From Paenibacillus sp. FSL R5-0341 (GTDB lineage: Bacteria; Bacillota; Bacilli; Paenibacillales; Paenibacillaceae), in assembly GCF_037975235.1 (NCBI RefSeq), contig NZ_CP150241.1:2976001-3040000 (forward strand): a DNA stretch of 64,000 nucleotides, read 5' to 3'. Below the pieces are notes generated by a model that did no database searches, had not been told where the DNA came from, and worked only from the letters and a program-made list of their open reading frames with translations. Position 1 is the first letter of the stretch. Every line of letters begins with the position of its first letter. Positions 27,804-35,246 of the stretch are shown in pieces. The position numbers and the translations under genes are program-made.

Positions 27804-29522
27804 ATGATTCGTCGTTTTTTTTCGTATTATCGTCCCTATAAAAAACTGTTTTTAATTGATTTTGGATGCGCTGTACTCGCAGGGCTTCTGGAGTTGGCTT
27901 TCCCCCTTGCCGTAAGCAAATTCATTAATGAATTGTTGCCAGGTCAGGATTGGCCTCTTATTATGCTTGCCTGCGTTGTGCTGTTATCCATCTATGCACT
28001 TAATACCGTATTGAACTATGTCGTTACATATTGGGGACATATGCTTGGCATTAATATTGAGACCAACATGCGTGAGAAGATGTTCGCTCACTTGCAGAAG
28101 TTGTCCTTCCGTTTCTTTGATAATCGTAAAACAGGCCACTTAATTGGTCATCTGACGAATGATCTGAATGATATCGGTGAGGTGGCTCACCATGGACCGG
28201 AAGATGTGTTCATCGCAGTGATGACGTTAATCGGATCGTTCTGGCTGATGGCTAACATTAATCTGGAGCTTGCGCTGCTTACCTTTATCATTATCCCGAT
28301 TATGGCTTGGGTCATTATCGTATTTGGCGGGCGGATGACGAAAACGTATCGGCGACTTTTCGGAGACGTCGGCAATTTCAATGCACGCATTGAAGATAAC
28401 GTTGGTGGCATGCGTGTTGTGCAATCGTTCGCCAACGAAGAACATGAGAAAGAGCTTTTTGCGGTGGATAATCAGAATTTCCGTAAAACCAAACTGCTTG
28501 CCTACAAAACGATGGCGAAAAGTATCTCGGTCAGTTATATGATGATGCGACTGGTTACGGTGTTTGTCATGATCAGCGGGGCTTGGTTTTATATCGATGG
28601 CAGAATCAATATGGGTGACTTTATGGCCTTCCTGCTTTTATCCAATATCTTCTTCCGCCCGATTGAGAAAATCAATGCTGTCATTGAAAGTTATCCAAAG
28701 GGCATCGCTGGTTTCAAACGGTATCTGGAGATTATTGATACAGAACCTGAAATTGCGGATAGCAAAAACGCCGTTGAATTCGAAAGTGTGAAGGGTGATA
28801 TTCGCTTTGAGAACGTCTCGTTCGGATATGAATCCAGTCGGCGTATTCTGAGTGATATCAGTCTGTCCGTTCGACCAGGCGAAACGGTGGCTTTTGTTGG
28901 GCCTTCGGGTGCAGGCAAGACGACCATCTGCAGCTTGCTGCCAAGATTCTATGAGGTAGAAGAGGGACGCATCACTGTAGATGGTGTGGACATTCGGGAC
29001 GTTAAGCTTCAATCGTTGCGCAAGCATATCGGAATTGTTCAACAGGATGTATTTTTGTTCTCGGGTACGATTAAGGAGAATATTGCTTATGGTGACCTGC
29101 GTGCAACGGATGAACAGATCTGGGATGCCGCCCGTCGAGCCTCGTTGGAGGAATTAATTCTTACGTTGCCAGACGGTATGGATACGGTCATTGGAGAGCG
29201 TGGAGTGAAGCTGTCCGGAGGACAAAAGCAACGGTTATCCATTGCTCGTATGTTCTTGAAAAATCCACCGATTCTTATTCTGGACGAGGCAACCTCTGCT
29301 CTGGACACGGAAACGGAAGCACTTATCCAGCAATCACTTGCAGAATTGTCGGTGGGTAGAACGACACTTGTGATTGCGCACAGATTGACGACGATCAAGA
29401 ATGCGGATCGAATTATTGTAGTGAACACAGATGGCATCGCTGAGCAGGGTAACCATGAGGAATTGGTCGCCGCTGGAGGCATATATAGCCGTCTTCATCA
29501 GGTGCAATATAGTCACTCTTAA
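27804..29522 (+). CDS. ABC exporter half-transporter (ATP-binding and permease, MsbA/LmrA type)
   Basis: 572 residues. The N-terminal six-helix exporter domain (to about residue 320) includes the coupling region LQKLSFRFFDNRKTGHLIGH; the nucleotide-binding domain has Walker A GPSGAGKTT near residue 365, Q-loop IGIVQQDVFLFSG, signature KLSGGQKQRLSIAR, Walker B ILILDEATSALD and H-loop IAHRLTTI. It works as a homodimer, or as a heterodimer with an unlinked partner. The active-site glutamate is intact. The operon promoter carries the GTATAC operators, so expression is probably induced by a substrate. The cargo is unknown; drugs, peptides or lipids are usual. Confidence 0.92.
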   Translation: MIRRFFSYYRPYKKLFLIDFGCAVLAGLLELAFPLAVSKFINELLPGQDWPLIMLACVVLLSIYALNTVLNYVVTYWGHMLGINIETNMREKMFAHLQKLSFRFFDNRKTGHLIGHLTNDLNDIGEVAHHGPEDVFIAVMTLIGSFWLMANINLELALLTFIIIPIMAWVIIVFGGRMTKTYRRLFGDVGNFNARIEDNVGGMRVVQSFANEEHEKELFAVDNQNFRKTKLLAYKTMAKSISVSYMMMRLVTVFVMISGAWFYIDGRINMGDFMAFLLLSNIFFRPIEKINAVIESYPKGIAGFKRYLEIIDTEPEIADSKNAVEFESVKGDIRFENVSFGYESSRRILSDISLSVRPGETVAFVGPSGAGKTTICSLLPRFYEVEEGRITVDGVDIRDVKLQSLRKHIGIVQQDVFLFSGTIKENIAYGDLRATDEQIWDAARRASLEELILTLPDGMDTVIGERGVKLSGGQKQRLSIARMFLKNPPILILDEATSALDTETEALIQQSLAELSVGRTTLVIAHRLTTIKNADRIIVVNTDGIAEQGNHEELVAAGGIYSRLHQVQYSHS

Positions 29523-29594
29523 TCCATGTAAATTGAATTTACATTGGCCACTCCGATGACAGAACAACCTTGTACCTAAATGAAGTAAACCTTG

Positions 29595-29617
29595 CCGCGC
29601 TTATGCGCGGTTTTTTT
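29595..29617 (+). terminator. Intrinsic terminator after ABC exporter
   Basis: CCGCGC TTAT GCGCGG plus seven T. Between the stop codon and this hairpin, TGTAAAT TGA ATTTACA at 29527-29543 is a further palindrome. Confidence 0.88.
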
Positions 29618-29662
29618 CTGTTTGGATGTTAAAAATGAGGTTATCAAATGCTAAGGAAAAGA

Positions 29663-29714
29663 TAATGTTGACAACGTCCACAAACGTGATTATTATAATG
29701 TTGACAATGTCCAC
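29663..29714 (+). promoter_or_regulatory. Promoter with duplicated operator, MarR/aldolase operon
   Basis: TAATGTTGACAACGTCCAC (29663-29681) recurs as TAATGTTGACAATGTCCAC (29696-29714), 33 bp apart. The first contains the -35 TTGACA (29668-29673) with TATTAT 17 bp later; the second sits over the start region. Each copy is a partial inverted repeat (TTGAC/GTCcA). This fits MarR autorepression. Confidence 0.6.
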
Positions 29715-29732
29715 TAAAAAGGAGGGTTTGAC

Positions 29733-30194
29733 ATCGACTCTCAGTACATAAATCCAGATATACTGGCTGACATGCGACGTTTTAACCGTTTTTATACCAA
29801 CATACTCGGTGTACTCGATAAGCATATTCTCGGAACAGGGTATTCGTTTGCAGAGGTACGGGTCATTATTGAGATTGGAATTCGGGGAGAGAGCATTGCG
29901 AACAATTTGGTGGATACACTGACAATTGATCGCAGTTATATGAGCCGAATCGTAAACAAGCTGTCCAAGGAAGGACTGCTGGTGAAAGTGGATTCTGCTG
30001 CCGACAGCCGGGTCAGTCTGATTCGTCTGACAGCCAAGGGTGAGGAATTGTATGCCCAATTAAATGATCGATCCGACCAACAGATCCTGAAATTAATGCA
30101 AGAATTGAATGAAGAAGAGATTCAAGAGGTATACACCTCCATGATGAACATACAAGAGAAGTTGAACAAGAAGGCAGGAGAGACAACACGATGA
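29733..30194 (+). CDS. MarR family regulator, apparent ATC start codon
   Basis: 153 residues if read from 29733. The coding frame continues upstream of the first ATG (29772), which has no ribosome site. AAGGAGG at 29719-29725 points, with a 7-base gap, at ATC 29733, followed by DSQYINPDILADMRRFNRFY, a normal MarR N-terminus. TTG at 29728 is in another frame and runs into TAA after seven codons. The winged helix is NLVDTLTIDRSYMSRIVNKL with the wing DSRVSLIRLT. Its stop overlaps the aldolase gene by 4 bases. It probably represses its own operon through the repeats at 29663. Confidence 0.82.
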   Translation: MDSQYINPDILADMRRFNRFYTNILGVLDKHILGTGYSFAEVRVIIEIGIRGESIANNLVDTLTIDRSYMSRIVNKLSKEGLLVKVDSAADSRVSLIRLTAKGEELYAQLNDRSDQQILKLMQELNEEEIQEVYTSMMNIQEKLNKKAGETTR

Positions 30195-31270
30195 TACGAT
30201 TTGAATGTGATTATAATGAAGGTGCGCATGAACGCATTTTACAAAAACTGATGGAAACCAACATGGAACAGACGAGCGGGTATGGTACGGATGAACACTG
30301 CGAACGGGCGAGAATGCTTATTCGTCTGGCCTGTGACAATGAGCAGGCTGATGTTCATTTCTTGGTTGGTGGTACACAGACGAATACAACGGTGATTGCC
30401 TCTATTTTGCGTCCATTTCAAGGTGTGATTGCTGCGACATCGGGACACATTGCGGTTCATGAGACGGGAGCTATTGAAGCTACGGGGCATAAGGTGCTCA
30501 CGGTTCCAAGCGAGGACGGAAAGATCACGCCAGAGCAGGTTAGGGCAGTCTACGATGCGCACATGAACGAGTCGTCACCGGAACATTGTGTACAGCCAGG
30601 CATGGTCTACATATCTCAGCCAACAGAGAACGGAACGATGTACAGTAAGGCAGAACTGCAAGCATTGCATACAGTCAGCAGAGCATGTGGTCTTCCATTT
30701 TTCGTGGATGGAGCACGTCTTGGATATGCACTTGCCTCCCGAGATTGCGATATGACACTTGCTGATCTTGCACGCTTGTGCGATGTATTTTACATCGGCG
30801 GAACCAAGATTGGGGCATTGATGGGAGAAGCGGTTGTTATCCTGAATGATGCACTCAAACCTGATTTTCGTTATATGATCAAACAAAAAGGTGGTCTGCT
30901 TGCCAAAGGAAGACTGCTCGGAATTCAATTCGAAACCTTGTTCGAAGACGGTCTGTATCTTGATATTTCCCGTCATGCCGTGGATATGGCCTTGAGAATT
31001 CATGATTCACTCGAACAGCAGGGAGTACGCTTCCTATACGACTCACCAACCAACCAGCAGTTTCCGATTCTGCCTAATCTGTTGCTTGAGAAATTACGCA
31101 GTGGTTATACGTTCTCCTTCTGGGAAAAGGTTGACGATACACACAGTGCGGTGCGATTCTGTACCAGCTGGGCGACTCGGCAGGAGAATGTGGATGCACT
31201 GACTCGTGATATCGCTCAATTATTGCACGAAGAGATCTACGTGCCTGAACGGGTCGAAGCATTGGTTTAA
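30191..31270 (+). CDS. Threonine aldolase family PLP enzyme
   Basis: 359 residues of fold-type I. Lys206 in YIGGTKIGALMGE is the PLP lysine; FVDGARLGYAL has the cofactor Asp; the N-terminal SGYGTDEHCERA and FLVGGTQTNTTVI match the low-specificity L-threonine aldolase/beta-eliminating lyase family, which splits threonine or beta-hydroxy amino acids to glycine and an aldehyde. The length is usual for LtaE-like proteins. It is translationally coupled to the MarR gene, which is unusual for a housekeeping aldolase and suggests induction by an amino-acid or aldehyde signal (inference). Confidence 0.88.
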   Translation: MIRFECDYNEGAHERILQKLMETNMEQTSGYGTDEHCERARMLIRLACDNEQADVHFLVGGTQTNTTVIASILRPFQGVIAATSGHIAVHETGAIEATGHKVLTVPSEDGKITPEQVRAVYDAHMNESSPEHCVQPGMVYISQPTENGTMYSKAELQALHTVSRACGLPFFVDGARLGYALASRDCDMTLADLARLCDVFYIGGTKIGALMGEAVVILNDALKPDFRYMIKQKGGLLAKGRLLGIQFETLFEDGLYLDISRHAVDMALRIHDSLEQQGVRFLYDSPTNQQFPILPNLLLEKLRSGYTFSFWEKVDDTHSAVRFCTSWATRQENVDALTRDIAQLLHEEIYVPERVEALV

Positions 31271-31284
31271 ATTTGAATTTACTG

Positions 31285-31318
31285 AAAAGAGGACAACCCG
31301 TTGGGGTTGTCCTCTTTT
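31285..31318. terminator. Bidirectional terminator between aldolase and AraC genes
   Basis: AAAAGAGGACAACCC GTTG GGGTTGTCCTCTTTT, perfect 15-bp arms. It serves the convergent genes on both sides. Confidence 0.92.
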
Positions 31319-31354
31319 GGTTTGCTTTTTTGAGATAGAGAGTGCATATCTCGG

Positions 31355-32272
31355 TTATTCACTCAAGACGATATCATATTTCTCTTTCAACCGTCGGATA
31401 TCAGCTCTTGGCGGTGCACCGAACATGCGTGCATATTCGCGGCTAAATTGAGAGGCACTCTCGTAGCCAACCCGGAACGCTACATCTGCCGCATCTGCAG
31501 ATTCGGCCATCAGGAGTCGCCGGGCTTCCTGTAATCTTAATTGTTACTGGAATTGTAATGGGCTCATGGCTGTGATCTCTTTGAAGTGACGATGGAATGA
31601 AGAGACGCTCATGCTGGCGGTCTCAGCCAGATCTTCAATGCGAAATGGCTGTTCCCAATGGTGAACGATGTACTCGATCGATTCCCTGATCCGATATGTG
31701 CTGCTGCCTTCCACTGCAATCTGCGCCAATTCTCCTCCGTAGGGTCCCTGAAGGAGGCGGAACAGAATTTCTTTAACGTATAACGGAGCAAGGAACGGAA
31801 TTTCTCCCGGCGTATCCAGCAATCGGACAAGCCGGAGTACAGCGTCCTGAATGGACGATTCCATCTGACCTACGAACATGGCTCGTCTGGCGTTTTCGTT
31901 GAAAGTTACCTTGATATTGCATTCGTTCAGTACTTCGAGAATTTGGTTCGGTGTGAATTCAAGCTTGAGACTTAAGTAGGGTGCATCGGCGGATGCCTTG
32001 ATAATCTGCCCGATAACCGGGAGATTCATGGAAGCAATCAGATAATTTGAAGGTCCATATTCATAACGCTCCTGCGCGAGCAATACTTCTTTCAACCCTT
32101 GAACAATCACACAAAATGAAGGTTTATATACTCTGTATGCTGGCTCGCTAATCCTTGAATGGTGATAAACAAACAGGGAAGGAATCGCCGTTTCCATTGC
32201 ACCATTATGATTGGAATGGCGTTCAATCAGGTCACTCAATTCCTGTTTTGGTTGAGATAATTCTTCGGTCAT
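31355..32272 (-). pseudogene. AraC family regulator interrupted by one in-frame stop
   Basis: Read on the minus strand, 305 codons would make a normal AraC protein: an N-terminal AraC_N-type domain (SLFVYHHSRISEPAYRVYKP), first helix-turn-helix (RIEDLAETASMSVSSFHRHF), then [24 protein letters not shown] and the second helix-turn-helix ([20 protein letters not shown]) to the natural stop at 31355. The internal TAA occupies 31544-31546 (codon 243), where relatives usually have Lys (AAA/AAG), so one base change explains it. No frameshift is needed, and the downstream part is still well conserved, so the loss is recent, or the base is a sequencing error. Without readthrough, the 242-residue product loses half its DNA-binding domain. 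Confidence 0.85.
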
Positions 32273-32467
32273 ACGTATTCCTCCTCACGGGTTTAACCTA
32301 GTTACATTATAAAGCTTACCGTACAGAACCAAAAGGGGGCTTGAGAGGATCAGGCAATCAATTAAGACGATTGATATACCGCTTGTAACCCATGACTCGG
32401 CATACTAAGAGTATGTTAACAGAGTCAAGCAATTAAAGTTTATTTGAAAAGTTGGGTGAACAAGGTG

Positions 32468-32653
32468 ATGAAGTGGTTATCAATCCAGGTCAGGCGAATT
32501 TTGATTGACAGGCTCGAATCACAGATTAAGTTGGAAGAGAATTCCGTACATCGAGATATATACTTCACATGCTGGTTAGAGCTCGTTTCCGAAGAGGTGG
32601 AGACAACATCCTTTTACAAAACAAATTCAAAGAGAAAACGTGCATTGAAATAG
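32468..32653 (+). CDS. Possible small basic protein
   Basis: 61 residues from ATG 32468 (GTG/TTG starts further upstream are possible): KWLSIQVRRILIDRLESQ then a charged tail ending KRKRALK. The ribosome site (AAGGTG) is weak and close. Support comes from the hairpin with T-tail that begins one base after its stop. Nothing else in the 530-base stretch 32273-32802 looks like a gene. The family is unknown. Confidence 0.35.
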   Translation: MKWLSIQVRRILIDRLESQIKLEENSVHRDIYFTCWLELVSEEVETTSFYKTNSKRKRALK

Positions 32654-32654
32654 G

Positions 32655-32678
32655 AAATTTCAGATGATCTGAATTTTT
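32655..32678 (+). terminator. Small terminator-like hairpin
   Basis: AAAT TTCAGA TGA TCTGAA TTTTT, just after the small ORF ending at 32653. Confidence 0.55.
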
Positions 32679-32802
32679 AATGTTAAGGTCGCCACCCGGC
32701 AGCTATTTTTTTATAATGATCATAGAAGTGAATTGACAGTTCCGTTATATTAAAGTTATTATAGATACATTAGATCCTTAATTGAGAAGGAGATTATATT
32801 TT

Positions 32803-33567
32803 ATGAATAACGGACATTCATTTGATCAAGGGAACGAATCGTGGAGTGGGCATTCTGCTCCTTTTACATCGTTACAGGAAACACCTATCTTATCCTTGCT
32901 CCAGCCGTCTCATGGGGAACGAATCCTTGATGTAGGTTGCGGCAATGGGGAGATGACAGCCAAAATTGCAGCCGCAGGAGCACTGCCAACAGGTATAGAT
33001 TTTTCAGAGGAGACGATTAGGCAAGCTAAACTGAAATACCCGGATATGAATATCCAAGTCGAAAATGCCTGTCATTATCGGACAGAAGAACCGTTCGATG
33101 CGGTCTTCTCTCATGCCGTTCTGCATTGGATACAAGATGCTCCAGCTGTAGTTCAATCGATACAGTTAGCGCTCAAGACGGGTGGGCGATTCGTGGCTGA
33201 GTTTGCTGCAAATGGCAATACGGCTATATTAATTACAGCGGTACGGGAAGAACTGGATGCCCGTGGATACAAATGGGAAGGTCGGAATCCGTGGTATCAC
33301 CCAACCATTGGGGAATATGCGAATTTACTGGAGCAAAACGGATTTCGAGTTAGTCTGGCCCAGCACGTGGACCAATTTACCCCGTTCAAGCCAGGTGCCA
33401 GAAAGTGGTTGACCAGCTTTGCAGAGTATTTATTCAGCGGTATCACACCTGCGGTACAGGATGTTATTATGGAAGCTGTTGAGAAAAAAGTACAGCCACA
33501 ACTGATGCGGGATGGACAATGGTATTTGGACAGAAGCCGATTGCGAGTCGTAGCTGTTAAGGAATAG
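32803..33567 (+). CDS. Class I SAM-dependent methyltransferase
   Basis: 254 residues. Motif I is ILDVGCGNGEMTAKIA, the acidic ribose-binding position is TGIDFSEE, and FDAVFSHAVLHWI is motif IV. The HWI and VLHWIQD wording and length resemble trans-aconitate 2-methyltransferase-like and related small-molecule enzymes. ATG 32803 follows AAGGAGA; an upstream in-frame TTG (32782) has no ribosome site. TTGACA (32733) and TATTAT (32757) make a reasonable promoter. Followed 12 bases later by the pentapeptide-repeat gene, probably co-transcribed. The substrate is unknown. Confidence 0.85.
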   Translation: MNNGHSFDQGNESWSGHSAPFTSLQETPILSLLQPSHGERILDVGCGNGEMTAKIAAAGALPTGIDFSEETIRQAKLKYPDMNIQVENACHYRTEEPFDAVFSHAVLHWIQDAPAVVQSIQLALKTGGRFVAEFAANGNTAILITAVREELDARGYKWEGRNPWYHPTIGEYANLLEQNGFRVSLAQHVDQFTPFKPGARKWLTSFAEYLFSGITPAVQDVIMEAVEKKVQPQLMRDGQWYLDRSRLRVVAVKE

Positions 33568-33578
33568 GGGAATGCGGT

Positions 33579-34208
33579 ATGAGAGTGGACAAACCCAAGC
33601 TTCAGGAGCAGTTGCTCGAACCGGAAACGATTGTATTTCTCGAATCCAAAGTGGAGTACAAGCATAAACTGATCGAGAACATTACATTGGATCAACAGGA
33701 AGCGAGTAAGGTTTCCTTTGAAAATGTTGTATTTAGACATGTGACGATCTCGGAGTCTACCTTGGAACAATTTGAATTCACCGACGTCCGGTTCGAACAC
33801 TGCGATTTTTCCAATGTCAATCTCTCTGGTGCCTTCATGCACCGGATCGAATGGCATAACTGCAAGTTTGTCGGAACTGATTTTTCCAATAGTCGATTGC
33901 AAAATGTCAATTTCCTTCATGGTCTAGGAGACTACAGCAACTTCCGTTTTGCCCATCTGAAACAGGTCTCCTTCTCGGAATGTACCTTGATTGGTGCGGA
34001 CTTTGCCTATCTTGCACTTCAAAAAATGGCGTTCATTCAATGTAACATCGACCAAGCTTCCCTGACGGGGACCAAAATGAAGGATTTGGATCTTAGCGAT
34101 TGCCAATTTGACTCCTTGGTGTTAACCATGGAAGATCTCAACGGTTGTGTGATTTCACCACATCAAGCCGCTACATTTGTAGGATTAATGGGCATCATTA
34201 TTAGATAA
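33579..34208 (+). CDS. Pentapeptide-repeat protein
   Basis: 209 residues. From about residue 45, hydrophobic/aromatic positions recur every five residues (FENVVF, EFTDVRFEHCDFSNVNLSGA, CKFVGTDFSNSRLQNVNF, CTLIGADFAYLALQKMAF, KMKDLDLSDCQF), the pattern that builds a right-handed quadrilateral beta helix. Qnr/MfpA relatives mimic DNA and protect gyrase; many others have no known role. The first 40 residues are helical and the repeats are interrupted near LHGLGDYSN, as by the loops in Qnr proteins. Co-directional with the methyltransferase. A fluoroquinolone role is possible but unproven. Confidence 0.85.
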   Translation: MRVDKPKLQEQLLEPETIVFLESKVEYKHKLIENITLDQQEASKVSFENVVFRHVTISESTLEQFEFTDVRFEHCDFSNVNLSGAFMHRIEWHNCKFVGTDFSNSRLQNVNFLHGLGDYSNFRFAHLKQVSFSECTLIGADFAYLALQKMAFIQCNIDQASLTGTKMKDLDLSDCQFDSLVLTMEDLNGCVISPHQAATFVGLMGIIIR

Positions 34209-34231
34209 TTAGCATGATCATAATACCAGGG

Positions 34232-34259
34232 TTGCCAAGATAGTAGAAGTGTGTATAAT
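34232..34259 (+). promoter_or_regulatory. Promoter of the guanidine exporter operon
   Basis: TTGCCA (34232-34237), 16-bp spacer, perfect TATAAT (34254-34259), placing the transcript start about 20 bases upstream of the riboswitch. Confidence 0.7.
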
Positions 34260-34279
34260 TGGAGACACATTAGAATAAA

Positions 34280-34417
34280 AACAGGTTTTCTAGGGTTCCG
34301 CGGCGGTTGTGTCGGTCTGGTCCGAGAGAAAACTCGCAACCTGTTGGTTGTGCCACGGAGGGATAAAAGCCTGGGAGATGAACTGCTACATGCAGTTTGT
34401 TTCCCGGGCTTTTTTGT
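34280..34417 (+). promoter_or_regulatory. Guanidine-I (ykkC) riboswitch with terminator
   Basis: The conserved blocks appear in order: TTCTAGGGTTCCGCGG (34288-34303), GGTCTGGTCCGAGAGAAAAC (34314-34333), and CACGGAGGGATAAAAGCCTG (34354-34373). These are the hallmark conserved sequences of the ykkC guanidinium aptamer. AAGCCTGGGA then pairs with TCCCGGGCTT (to about 34411) before a T-run, forming a terminator that overlaps the aptamer 3' end. Guanidinium binding should stabilise the aptamer and allow read-through into the SMR genes. Confidence 0.95.
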
Positions 34418-34477
34418 TTTTACGCTAATTTACCCATACTAGGTGAAAAAATGAATTAGAGAAGGAGTGTTACAGGA

Positions 34478-34816
34478 ATGAATAAAACATGGATGTCGGT
34501 TGTGATTGCTGCTTTGTTTGAAGTGGGTTGGGTCATTGGATTGAAACATGCCAGTGGTCTGCTGGAATGGGGGCTTACACTCGTTGCGATTATAATCAGT
34601 TTCAGCTTAATGATTGCAGCTTCGCGGACACTGCCCGTGGGAACCGTATACGCGGTTTTCGTTGGCTTGGGTACCGCAGGTACAGTGCTTGCAGAGATTG
34701 TTTTGTTTAATGCACCTGTGCAAACTGGAAAAATGATACTCATTGGTGTACTTTTACTCGGCGTAGTTGGGCTTAAAATGCTAAGTAAAGAGAAGAATAA
34801 GGAGGTGCAGCTATAA
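34478..34816 (+). CDS. ykkC: SMR-family guanidinium exporter subunit
   Basis: 112 residues, four transmembrane helices. The proton/substrate-coupling glutamate is E15 in [14 protein letters not shown], and the helix-3 block is [19 protein letters not shown], both diagnostic of the Gdx/SugE side of the SMR family. It lies just downstream of a guanidine-I riboswitch, so export of guanidinium in exchange for protons is well supported. A following SMR gene overlaps by one base (TAATG), implying a paired, probably heterodimeric, YkkC-YkkD-type transporter. Confidence 0.93.
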   Translation: MNKTWMSVVIAALFEVGWVIGLKHASGLLEWGLTLVAIIISFSLMIAASRTLPVGTVYAVFVGLGTAGTVLAEIVLFNAPVQTGKMILIGVLLLGVVGLKMLSKEKNKEVQL

Positions 34817-35130
34817 TGAACTGGGTATTTCTTGTCTTGGCAGGCGTATTTGAGATGATCGGAGTGCTGATGATAAACAAGTTGCACAAAGACCGTAATT
34901 TCATTTCACTGGTTTTATTGATAGCCGGGTTTGGTTTAAGCTTCCTGTTCCTGTCCCTTGCGATGGAAACTCTTCCGATGGGGACAGCATACGCCGTGTG
35001 GACGGGAATCGGCGCCTCCGGCGGTGCCATTCTGGGTATGGTGTTTTACGGAGAACCTCGAAATGCTTTAAGAATTCTATTTATCGCTATGGTGCTCGGA
35101 TCGGCAGTCGGTCTTAAATTGGTGAGTTAA
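34816..35130 (+). CDS. ykkD: SMR-family guanidinium exporter partner subunit
   Basis: 104 residues with four helices. The essential glutamate is E13 (GVFEMIGVLMINK); helix 3 is LPMGTAYAVWTGIGASGGA. The start codon overlaps the ykkC stop as TAATG, and GGAGGTG lies upstream. The charged loop positions differ from those of the partner (NKLHKDRN against KHASG), as expected when the two subunits insert in opposite orientations. It acts with the preceding subunit under the riboswitch. Confidence 0.93.
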   Translation: MNWVFLVLAGVFEMIGVLMINKLHKDRNFISLVLLIAGFGLSFLFLSLAMETLPMGTAYAVWTGIGASGGAILGMVFYGEPRNALRILFIAMVLGSAVGLKLVS

Positions 35131-35246
35131 ACAAGTGAAATTAAAAAGTTAATGTACAGATTACGTTTTTAATGGTATCCTTATACGTTACGTGTGAAAT
35201 AAAAGATACGTCTTATTGATAGATGTGCGTAAATGAAGGAGACAAC

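Noticed and set aside
34251..34442. 63-residue frame across the riboswitch
   Set aside because: It coincides with the guanidine-I aptamer and terminator, which explain the sequence fully.
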